This document shows positions 1 to 5,239 of a DNA stretch of 11,415 nucleotides, one piece after another (the first letter of the stretch is position 1; every line of letters begins with the position of its first letter). The notes beneath the pieces were generated by a model. The model did no database searches. It saw only the letters and a list, made by a program, of their open reading frames with translations, and was not told the DNA's origin. Origin of the DNA: Fimenecus sp045613585 (lineage in GTDB: Bacteria > Bacillota > Clostridia > Oscillospirales > Acutalibacteraceae); contig JAZLBG010000002.1 of NCBI GenBank assembly GCA_045613585.1, forward strand, positions 1-11,415. Reading direction: 5' to 3'. The position numbers were made by a program, and so were the translations under genes.

Positions 1-40
1 CTTTTCTTAATTCTTCCACAGTTTTACTCTCCCACGGCAT
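1..40 (-). CDS. Partial leftward gene, IS481-like transposase N-terminus
   Basis: Only the first 13 codons are visible, reading MPWESKTVEELRK leftward from an ATG at 38-40. The start is supported by AGGAG (plus-strand CTCCT at 49-53) eight bases upstream. From memory, an MPWE/MPWK start followed by a TVEELR-type segment opens many IS481-family transposases of gut Clostridia, whose first domain is a helix-turn-helix that binds the element's ends. That domain lies outside the window, so the family call rests on very few residues. A possible extended -10 (TGATAAAAT on the minus strand, 77-85) precedes it without a convincing -35. The tandem repeat upstream at 91-137 fits a mobile element end. 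An unrelated small gene with a similar start remains possible. Confidence 0.45.
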   Translation of the reverse strand, partial: MPWESKTVEELRK

Positions 41-90
41 TTCAAACACTCCTTTTCGTGCTTTTCTATGCCTTTTATTTTATCATAAAA

Positions 91-137
91 CTGTATACCA
101 TCATCTTACACTACCTGTTTACTATCATACTACACTG
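91..137. repeat. Tandem direct repeat, possible transposon end
   Basis: Two imperfect 23-bp copies (91-113 and 115-137) lie head to tail with a 24-bp period and agree at 18 of 23 positions. Both begin CTGT and share the core ATCAT and the ending ACACT. A partial third copy (CTGTAC) begins at 135. The array lies between the transposase-like start at 40 and the stop of the next gene at 162. Repeated blocks near the end of an insertion sequence are often transposase binding sites, so these may mark the element's edge near 140-150. The exact boundary and any target duplication cannot be seen. Confidence 0.4.
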
Positions 138-161
138 TACAGACCACAGCGTCCCGTTTTT

Positions 162-425
162 TTAATCTTCATACATAGCCTGAAAGATAAATCGTGTAGT
201 AAACATAACGCCTTTAATAAACGCGTGGCGTTCACTAATTCTGTTTAGTTCAGAAACCGCATTATCATACTCTTCAAGAAAAATGATTTGTTCATTTGAA
301 AGTTTTGAGCGGAAATTATCTTCAATTTTTGAAAAATTCTTTATAAGAATATCTTCTTTTTTAGTGTTTTTAATTGGCACTTCAATTAAATAATAATTCC
401 ACAAATCCTCTAAATCTTGTCGCAT
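162..425 (-). CDS. Small DUF6809-like protein of unknown function
   Basis: This gene encodes an 87-residue protein starting MRQDLEDLW, with no signal peptide or membrane segment. It is mostly charged and predicted helical: LEDLW at 5-9, an acidic/basic stretch at 20-41, a heptad-like segment SNEQIIFLEEYDNAVSEL at 43-60, and an ending with AFIKGVMFTTRFIFQAM. This layout resembles DUF6809, small proteins common near phage and mobile-element genes in Clostridia; the match is from memory and moderate. The ATG at 425 is chosen because AGGAGG (plus strand CCTCCT, 433-438) sits seven bases upstream. The in-frame TTG at 458 lies at the transcription start and overlaps an operator. The gene is divergent from an XRE repressor, and its consensus promoter carries two operator-like dyads, so it is probably that repressor's main target. 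No terminator is visible after its stop. Confidence 0.6.
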   Translation of the reverse strand: MRQDLEDLWNYYLIEVPIKNTKKEDILIKNFSKIEDNFRSKLSNEQIIFLEEYDNAVSELNRISERHAFIKGVMFTTRFIFQAMYED

Positions 426-450
426 AATAAAACCTCCTAGAATATTTCTT

Positions 451-467
451 GTAACCAAAACGGGTAC
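451..467. promoter_or_regulatory. Operator-like dyad 1
   Basis: The sequence GTAACCAAAACGGGTAC has matching half-sites GTA-N-CC and GG-N-TAC around a centre at 459. It covers about +1 to +17 of the leftward transcript. It is one of two copies of the same pattern, 29 bp apart centre to centre, between the divergent genes. The most likely ligand is the XRE protein encoded at 546-752, by inference from position and symmetry. Confidence 0.6.
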
Positions 468-473
468 AAGATA

Positions 474-502
474 ATTATAGTAACCATTTTGGCTACTGTC
501 AA
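474..502 (-). promoter_or_regulatory. Consensus promoter of the leftward DUF6809-like gene
   Basis: Read leftward, TTGACA (plus strand 497-502) and TATAAT (474-479) are both perfect consensus and are separated by exactly 17 bp (480-496). The start point should be near 466-467. The whole spacer is the dyad GTAACCATTTTGGCTAC, so a protein bound there would block RNA polymerase. A promoter this strong is normally tolerable only if repressed, which suits the adjacent XRE gene. Confidence 0.8.
480..496. promoter_or_regulatory. Operator-like dyad 2, fills the promoter spacer
   Basis: The sequence GTAACCATTTTGGCTAC is a dyad of the form GTANCC-N5-GGNTAC centred at 488. It occupies exactly the 17 bases between -35 and -10 of the leftward promoter, the classical place for steric repression. 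A weak rightward -35 candidate (TTGGCT, 489-494) overlaps it, so the repressor could also control its own gene. No strong rightward promoter was found. Confidence 0.65.
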
Positions 503-545
503 GAGAAAAGTTTATTTGTATTGTAAAATTTTAGTAGGTGATATT

Positions 546-752
546 ATGAACTATACAAAGAGATTATATGATTTGAGAACGGACAATGACTTAACACAGG
601 AAGATGTCGCTCGTATTCTTAATACAACAAAACAAAATTATGGTAGATATGAGAATGGCAAACGAAAGTTAAATATAGAAGATTTAATAACTTTAAGTAA
701 ATTCTATAAAGTGTCAACAGATTATATTTTGTGCTTAAAAGATGAACCATAA
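546..752 (+). CDS. XRE-family helix-turn-helix repressor
   Basis: This is a 68-residue single-domain DNA-binding protein, MNYTKRLYDLR onward. It shows the Cro/C1-type pattern: RLYDLRTDNDLTQEDVARIL (6-25) forms helix 1, the turn and helix 2; TTKQNYGRYENGKRK (27-41) is the recognition helix with its usual YENG turn; LITLSKFYKVSTDYIL (47-62) is the closing helix pair. The ATG at 546 is preferred over an in-frame ATG at 489, because GGTGAT (537-542) is a proper ribosome binding site for it and the earlier start lies inside operator 2. There is no second domain for ligand or self-cleavage, so it resembles stand-alone repressors of phage or mobile-element origin. The two dyads upstream are its likely binding sites. 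A terminator follows six bases after the stop. Confidence 0.85.
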   Translation: MNYTKRLYDLRTDNDLTQEDVARILNTTKQNYGRYENGKRKLNIEDLITLSKFYKVSTDYILCLKDEP

Positions 753-757
753 GTTGT

Positions 758-786
758 AAGGAACGAATTTTTATCGTTCCTTTTTC
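758..786 (+). terminator. Intrinsic terminator after the XRE gene
   Basis: A 9-bp perfect stem (AAGGAACGA at 758-766 with TCGTTCCTT at 774-782), a 7-base AT loop, and a T run starting at 781 form a standard Rho-independent terminator. It separates the small divergent module from the aromatic operon. Confidence 0.85.
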
Positions 787-842
787 TTTGTTAAATTTAA
801 GTTTGTCGAATTGTTTTGCATTAATAATTTTTTATAAACCTG

Positions 843-871
843 TTGACATTAACGCTTTAATGTGCTAAAAT
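843..871 (+). promoter_or_regulatory. Promoter of the aromatic amino acid operon
   Basis: TTGACA (843-848), a 17-bp spacer and TAAAAT (866-871) with an extended -10 TGC (863-865) make a near-consensus sigma-A promoter. Transcription should begin near 878. It lies 25 bases before the start of the leader peptide. The stretch 787-842 between the preceding terminator and the -35 is AT-rich with nothing recognised. Confidence 0.85.
846..863. promoter_or_regulatory. Inverted repeat in the operon promoter spacer
   Basis: ACATTAA-CGCT-TTAATGT is a perfect inverted repeat with 7-bp arms that overlaps the -35 and fills most of the spacer. A repressor bound here would block the promoter. No regulator for it is encoded in the window. 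AT-rich palindromes arise by chance, so this is a candidate only. Confidence 0.4.
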
Positions 872-902
872 ACCTTACAATCAGCAGACAGAGGTAATAT
901 TT

Positions 903-989
903 ATGAAAACTCTTAATTTCGCAGCTGAATACTTTTACTTTAGCTTTTACTTTACAAAGTCAAAGGCTTGTTTCACTGCGGAAAAATAA
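903..989 (+). CDS. Phe/Tyr-rich leader peptide of the aromatic operon
   Basis: This 28-codon frame begins ATG, eight bases after GAGG (891-894), and starts about 25 bases into the transcript. Nine of 28 residues are aromatic (6 Phe, 3 Tyr), and residues 10-17 read YFYFSFYF (codons at 930-953); there is no Trp. The operon makes Phe and Tyr precursors and has no trp genes, so the composition matches the end products. A terminator hairpin lies 28 bases after the stop, directly before aroF. The peptide is best read as a sensor: ribosomes slow at the aromatic codons when charged tRNA-Phe or tRNA-Tyr is scarce. The peptide itself probably has no separate function. It is too short for standard gene callers and is likely unannotated. 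Confidence comes from the agreement of start site, codon content and RNA pairings. Confidence 0.85.
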   Translation: MKTLNFAAEYFYFSFYFTKSKACFTAEK

Positions 990-1048
990 AGATTGCTGAA
1001 ACTATAAGTAATTTTTATCTCACGGTGAAACACCCGTGAGATTTTTTT
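917..1048 (+). promoter_or_regulatory. Transcription attenuator with alternative RNA pairings
   Basis: Four segments fit the classical model. Segment 1 (917-929) pairs with segment 2 (972-983) over 12 bp with one bulge and one G-U. Segment 2 (969-978) pairs instead with segment 3 (1023-1032) over 10 bp with one G-U. Segment 3 (1017-1025) pairs with segment 4 (1034-1042) over 9 perfect bp to form the terminator. A ribosome stalled at the first Phe/Tyr codons from 930 would cover segment 1 and free segment 2 to pair with 3, allowing read-through. A ribosome reaching the stop at 987-989 would cover segment 2 and let the terminator form. A competing short stem (970-975 with 997-1002) is also possible. 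The pairings were found by eye; no folding energies were computed. Confidence 0.75.
1017..1048 (+). terminator. Attenuator terminator upstream of aroF
   Basis: ATCTCACGG (1017-1025) pairs perfectly with CCGTGAGAT (1034-1042) around the loop TGAAACAC and is followed by seven T (1042-1048). It sits between the leader peptide stop and the aroF ribosome binding site (1054-1058). It therefore does not end a gene but decides whether the operon is transcribed. Confidence 0.9.
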
Positions 1049-1066
1049 GTTAAAGGAGTAAGAAAA

Positions 1067-2068
1067 ATGGTTGTAATTCTTAAAAATCAGGTTGACCCTA
1101 AAAAAGTTGAAAATTTAACTAACTGGTTACATGAGCAAAAGCTTGTTATTAATGAGGTTGTTGGTGAATATCAGACAATTCTTGGTCTTATTGGTGATAC
1201 AAGTCGCGTTGATATAGACCTTATTCAAAGCCTTGACATTGTTGAAGATGTAAGACGAATTTCAGAGCCTTACAAATGTGCAAACAGAAAGTTCCACCCA
1301 GATGATACAGTTATTGATGTTGAAGGTTATAAAATTGGCGGTGGCAACTTCCAATTCTTTGCAGGTCCTTGCTCAATTGAATCAAGAGAACAGATTTTAA
1401 GCATTGCAAAAGATGTGAAAAATGCGGGTGCTAACTTCCTTCGTGGTGGTGCATTTAAGCCTCGTACATCACCATACGCTTTCCAAGGAATGCGCGGTGA
1501 AGGCCTTGAGTTAATGCTTGAAGCAAAGAAAGAAACAGGAATGCCAATTGTAACTGAAATTATGGACGCATCTCATATTCCACTTTTCGAAAATGTTGAT
1601 GTTATTCAGGTTGGCGCTCGTAATATGCAAAACTTTGAACTTCTCAAGGAACTCGGACATCTTGATAAGCCAATTTTCTTAAAGCGTGGTCTTTCCAGTA
1701 CATTCCAGGAATTGCTTATGAGTGCAGAATACATTATGGCAGGTGGCAACGAAAAGGTTATTCTTTGTGAGCGTGGTATTCGTACATTTGAAACTGCTAC
1801 TCGAAACACTCTCGACCTTTCAGCAGTGCCAATGCTTAAAGAAAAATCACACTTACCTGTTGTTATTGACCCATCTCACGCATCAGGAATTGCAAGATTT
1901 GTAAAACCAATGTCATTGGCAGCGGCGGCTTGTGGTGCAGATGGTCTTATGATTGAAGTACATAATGACCCTTCAAAAGCACTTTGTGATGGCCCACAAG
2001 CACTTACACCTCCACAATTCACAGATGTTGTGAATTCAGTAAATAAAGTATTGGAAGCAGTGAAATAA
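1067..2068 (+). CDS. aroF: DAHP synthase, type I-beta with N-terminal regulatory domain
   Basis: It catalyses the first shikimate pathway step, condensing phosphoenolpyruvate and erythrose-4-phosphate into DAHP in the cytoplasm. The 333 residues match the Thermotoga-type enzyme: residues 1-70 form a ferredoxin-like/ACT-like domain that in relatives binds Tyr or Phe for feedback inhibition, and about 85-333 form the catalytic barrel. Visible motifs are AGPCS (99-103), RGGAFKPRTSPYAFQG (126-141), QVGARNMQNF (181-190), LKRG (205-208), CERGIRTFE (234-242), DPSHASG (268-274) and EVHNDPSKALCDGPQAL (297-313). Expected metal ligands are Cys102, His271, Glu297 and Asp308. The start is set by AAAGGAG at 1052-1058. 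As first structural gene it follows the attenuator directly, so flux would be controlled by both transcription and feedback. It has no fused chorismate mutase. Confidence 0.97.
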   Translation: MVVILKNQVDPKKVENLTNWLHEQKLVINEVVGEYQTILGLIGDTSRVDIDLIQSLDIVEDVRRISEPYKCANRKFHPDDTVIDVEGYKIGGGNFQFFAGPCSIESREQILSIAKDVKNAGANFLRGGAFKPRTSPYAFQGMRGEGLELMLEAKKETGMPIVTEIMDASHIPLFENVDVIQVGARNMQNFELLKELGHLDKPIFLKRGLSSTFQELLMSAEYIMAGGNEKVILCERGIRTFETATRNTLDLSAVPMLKEKSHLPVVIDPSHASGIARFVKPMSLAAAACGADGLMIEVHNDPSKALCDGPQALTPPQFTDVVNSVNKVLEAVK

Positions 2069-2069
2069 A

Positions 2070-2903
2070 ATGAAAGTCGGAATTATCGGTTTAGGTCTTA
2101 TGGGTGGCTCACTTGCTAAAGCTATCAGTTTTGGTACAGAGCATACTGTATGGGGTACAAATAGAAGCCCCGAAGCAGTGCAAAAAGCACTTTTTGTTGG
2201 TGCAATTGAAAAAGAGTTAGAGAAAGATGATTTGAAAGAGTGCGATTTGGTTATCGTTTCTCTATACCCACAAGCATCTATTGATTATATTAAAGAAAAT
2301 GCGACTAGTTTCAAAAAAGGTGCAATTGTTATGGACATAAGCGGTGTAAAACGCTATGTTTGTGACGCTCTTTATAAATGTGCAAAAGAAAACGATTTTG
2401 TGTTTATTGGTGCACATCCTATGGCTGGATTGCATTTGTCAGGATTTGAACACTCAACTGCAAAAATCTTCAATAATTCTTCAATGATTCTTACTCCATA
2501 TGAAGATACAGCGTGGGGGCATATAAATACTATAAAAGAACTTTTCTTGAGTATTGGTTTTACAAACATACAAATGTCAACTCCTGACGAGCATGATAAA
2601 ATTATTGCATTTACATCTCAACTTGCTCACATAGTATCAAATGCTTATGTGAAAAGTCCTAACGCGTTAATTCATAAAGGCTTTTCAGCGGGCAGTTATA
2701 AAGATTTAACAAGAGTTGCATATCTTAATGAAGATATGTGGTCAGAATTATTTTTAGAAAATCGCGATAATCTTATAAATGAAATTGACTCCATAGTGAA
2801 AAATTTGGTACAATATAAGGAGTCATTAGAAAATAATGACCGTGACAGGTTAGCATCACTCCTTCGTGATGGTAAAATATTAAAAGAAAAGATTGACGGG
2901 TGA
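2070..2903 (+). CDS. tyrA: Prephenate dehydrogenase
   Basis: It oxidatively decarboxylates prephenate to 4-hydroxyphenylpyruvate, the tyrosine precursor. The 277 residues begin with a Rossmann fold, GLGLMGGS (7-14), and continue with HPMAG (116-120, the catalytic His of the family), SQLAH (183-187) and SAGSYKDLTRVA (206-217), whose Arg215 should bind the substrate side chain. TNRS (30-33) at the end of the second strand lacks the acidic residue usual for NAD, hinting at NADP use; this is inference. It has neither the C-terminal ACT domain of Bacillus TyrA nor a fused chorismate mutase, so feedback control is not evident; mutase activity must come from PheA. The start lies one base after the aroF stop, and the stop overlaps the aroB initiation region. 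Activity on arogenate instead of prephenate cannot be excluded. Confidence 0.93.
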   Translation: MKVGIIGLGLMGGSLAKAISFGTEHTVWGTNRSPEAVQKALFVGAIEKELEKDDLKECDLVIVSLYPQASIDYIKENATSFKKGAIVMDISGVKRYVCDALYKCAKENDFVFIGAHPMAGLHLSGFEHSTAKIFNNSSMILTPYEDTAWGHINTIKELFLSIGFTNIQMSTPDEHDKIIAFTSQLAHIVSNAYVKSPNALIHKGFSAGSYKDLTRVAYLNEDMWSELFLENRDNLINEIDSIVKNLVQYKESLENNDRDRLASLLRDGKILKEKIDG

Positions 2904-2908
2904 CGATT

Positions 2909-3964
2909 ATGGAAACTGTTAAGGTGTCAGCTTCAAAAGAATATATTGTGCATATTGGTGCAGGATTTCTTGATACAATAGGTGAAAAAATCAAAGAAAT
3001 CAAACGCCTTTGCCGAGTAGTGCTTGTGTCAGACGATACAGTTTTTGCTCTTTATGGCGAAAGAGTGAAAAAGAGTCTGACAGATAGCGGTTATTCTGTT
3101 TGCGAATTTGTATTTCCACATGGTGAAGATGCAAAATCTCTTGAAAATTTTGGAAAAATTCAAGAGTTCTGTGCAGAAAATAGTATTACAAGAACAGACC
3201 TTTTTGTAGCTCTTGGTGGTGGCGTAACAGGTGACCTTACAGGATTTGTGGCAAGCACCTATCTTCGTGGTGTGGATTTTGTGCAGATTCCTACAACAGT
3301 GCTTTCTATGGTTGACTCTTCAGTTGGTGGCAAAACTGCAATTAATCTTAATGCGGGCAAAAATCTTTGTGGTGCATTCTATCAACCAATTGCAGTTTAT
3401 GCGGATTGTGATACACTTAAAACCTTGCCAGAGGAAACCTTTAACGAAGGTTGTGCTGAAATCATTAAATATGGTATGATTTTAGATGGCGAATTTCTTA
3501 CATATTTAACTAACAACAGTATAAGAGAAAATATTGAATATGTAATCAAGCGTTGCGTTGAGATTAAGCGTGATGTTGTTGACCGTGATGAATTTGAAAA
3601 AGGTGAGAGAAAACTTCTCAATTTTGGTCATACTATTGGGCACGCTATTGAAAAATGTAGTAATCTTGAAATCTCTCATGGAAACGCAGTTGCAATTGGT
3701 ATGGTTATTGCTACGAAAGGTGCTTATGAAATTGGTATGTCCGACGAAGATTATTCATACGCTCTTTTGCCAGTGCTTAAGGCTAATAATTTGCCAACAA
3801 CTTGTGATTTTACAGCGGAAGAATTATATAAGGCATCACTTTCAGATAAAAAGAGAAGTCTTGACACAATGGCACTTATAGTGCCTGAAGAATACGGACT
3901 TTGCAAAATTATGAAACTTCCTGTTGAAGATTTATTGAATTTTATTGAAAAAGGTATGAATTAA
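2909..3964 (+). CDS. aroB: 3-dehydroquinate synthase
   Basis: It converts DAHP to 3-dehydroquinate using NAD and a divalent metal. The 351-residue length is normal. Motifs, numbered from the ATG at 2909, are GGGVTGD (103-109, NAD site), DSSVGGKTAIN (136-146), AEIIKYG (183-189), NFGHTIGHAIE (238-248) and SHGNAVAIGM (256-265). Metal ligands should be Glu184, His241 and His257. The ATG at 2909 is preferred because GGGTGA (2898-2903) lies at the right distance. A GTG at 2900 would add three residues and overlap the tyrA stop by four bases; its upstream sequence is a poorer ribosome site. In either case translation is probably coupled to tyrA. The stop is immediately followed by the aroA start. 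Confidence 0.96.
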   Translation: METVKVSASKEYIVHIGAGFLDTIGEKIKEIKRLCRVVLVSDDTVFALYGERVKKSLTDSGYSVCEFVFPHGEDAKSLENFGKIQEFCAENSITRTDLFVALGGGVTGDLTGFVASTYLRGVDFVQIPTTVLSMVDSSVGGKTAINLNAGKNLCGAFYQPIAVYADCDTLKTLPEETFNEGCAEIIKYGMILDGEFLTYLTNNSIRENIEYVIKRCVEIKRDVVDRDEFEKGERKLLNFGHTIGHAIEKCSNLEISHGNAVAIGMVIATKGAYEIGMSDEDYSYALLPVLKANNLPTTCDFTAEELYKASLSDKKRSLDTMALIVPEEYGLCKIMKLPVEDLLNFIEKGMN

Positions 3965-5239
3965 ATGGAAATGAGATGCACACCGTCTAAACTTGCGGGA
4001 CAAATAAATGCAATTTCATCAAAATCAGATGCACATAGACTTCTTATTTGTGCCAGCCTTTCTGACAAACCTACAAAAATTAATTGTAACTGTTTGTCAA
4101 AAGATATTGTAGCAACTGCAGAATGTCTTAAAAGTATGGGTGCTGATATTATTGTGGGTAACGGTGCAATTACTGTTACCCCACAACCATTTAATAAAAA
4201 AGCCACGCTTAATTGTATTGAAAGTGGCTCAACTTTAAGATTTTTATTGCCAGTTGTGTCTGCATTAGGAATAGATGCAACATTTAATGGGCAAGGTAGA
4301 TTGCCAGAAAGACCAATTTCACCGTTAAAAGAAGAAATGGAGAAAAAAGGTGTTACTTTCCATACGGGAAGTGAGTTTCCGTTGCATTTAACAGGTGATT
4401 TACAATCAGGTGAATATGAAATAGCAGGTAATATAAGCTCACAGTTTATTACGGGACTTCTTTTTGCTTTGCCAATTCTTGATGGCGATAGTAAAATCAA
4501 ACTTATTCCACCAGTGGAATCTCGCTCATATCTTAATATTACAATTTCAGCACTTAAAAAGTTTGGAATTGAAATCATAGAAGAAGAAAATCTTTACATA
4601 ATAAAAGGTAATCAAAAATATATTTCTCCAGGTGAAATTACAGTTGATGGTGACTGGTCAAACGGAGCATTTTTCCTATGTGCAGGTGCATTATCAAAAG
4701 AGGGCATTACTGTATCAGGACTTGATGTAAATTCACCACAAGGGGATAAAAAAATTCTTGAAATTTTACGCCGTATGGGTGCAGATGTAACTGTAAATGG
4801 CACAGAAATCACAGTTAAGAAAAATCGCCTTTTCGGTACAATAGTTGATGCAGGTGATATTCCTGATTTAGTGCCAATAATTTCTGTACTTGCAGCAAAT
4901 TGCGAAAAAGGTGTAACTCATATTATAAATGCAGGCAGATTAAGAATAAAAGAAAGTGACCGTATTCAATCAGTATTTAATATGCTTAATACAGTTGGTG
5001 CGGCAGTCAGTGAAACTGATGATGGTCTGGTAATCTGGAGTGACAATGAGTTAATTGGTAGAGTTGTTGAAGGTTATAATGACCACAGAATTGTAATGTC
5101 GGCAGCAATTTTAAGTAGTGAATGTTCATTACCTGTTGATATTACAGATTATAAAGCAGTAGAAAAATCTTACCCACACTTCTTTAATGACTTTAATAGT
5201 TTAGGAGGGAAAGCAAATGTCATCAATGACGGGAAATAA
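3965..5239 (+). CDS. aroA: EPSP synthase (3-phosphoshikimate 1-carboxyvinyltransferase)
   Basis: It transfers the enolpyruvyl group of phosphoenolpyruvate to shikimate-3-phosphate. The 424 residues cover both inverse domains. Key segments are SKSDAHR (19-25, with Lys20 and Arg25), ESGSTLRF (86-93), GRLPERP (111-117), ISSQF (157-161), DIPDLVP (298-304, Asp301 as likely catalytic acid/base), RLRIKESDR (325-333, Glu330), YNDHR (371-375) and KSYPHFF (401-407). The loop that reads GNAGTAMRP in the E. coli enzyme is ESGSTLRF here, so the glyphosate-linked positions T97 and P101 correspond to Ser89 and Phe93. The ATG directly abuts the aroB stop. The last 23 bases overlap the start of aroC in another frame. 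Confidence 0.96.
   Translation: MEMRCTPSKLAGQINAISSKSDAHRLLICASLSDKPTKINCNCLSKDIVATAECLKSMGADIIVGNGAITVTPQPFNKKATLNCIESGSTLRFLLPVVSALGIDATFNGQGRLPERPISPLKEEMEKKGVTFHTGSEFPLHLTGDLQSGEYEIAGNISSQFITGLLFALPILDGDSKIKLIPPVESRSYLNITISALKKFGIEIIEEENLYIIKGNQKYISPGEITVDGDWSNGAFFLCAGALSKEGITVSGLDVNSPQGDKKILEILRRMGADVTVNGTEITVKKNRLFGTIVDAGDIPDLVPIISVLAANCEKGVTHIINAGRLRIKESDRIQSVFNMLNTVGAAVSETDDGLVIWSDNELIGRVVEGYNDHRIVMSAAILSSECSLPVDITDYKAVEKSYPHFFNDFNSLGGKANVINDGK

Noticed and set aside
426..458. TTG start at 458 for the leftward small gene
   Set aside because: It lies within a few bases of the expected transcription start and inside an operator dyad, while the ATG at 425 has AGGAGG at the right distance.
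489..545. Upstream ATG at 489 for the XRE protein
   Set aside because: The extra 19 residues are not part of an XRE domain, the codon lies inside operator 2, and the ATG at 546 has its own GGTGAT ribosome site.
535..548. Identical 14-mer TAGGTGATATTATG before the XRE gene and before pheA (6494-6507)
   Set aside because: GGTGAT is the 3' part of the standard Shine-Dalgarno sequence (AAGGAGGTGATC), so shared start context explains the match without a special regulatory link.
872..1066. Possible T-box leader upstream of aroF
   Set aside because: A T-box is the usual solution in Clostridia, but no TGGNACCGCG antiterminator bulge or long specifier stem is present. The leader is short, and the aromatic-rich reading frame explains the terminator better.
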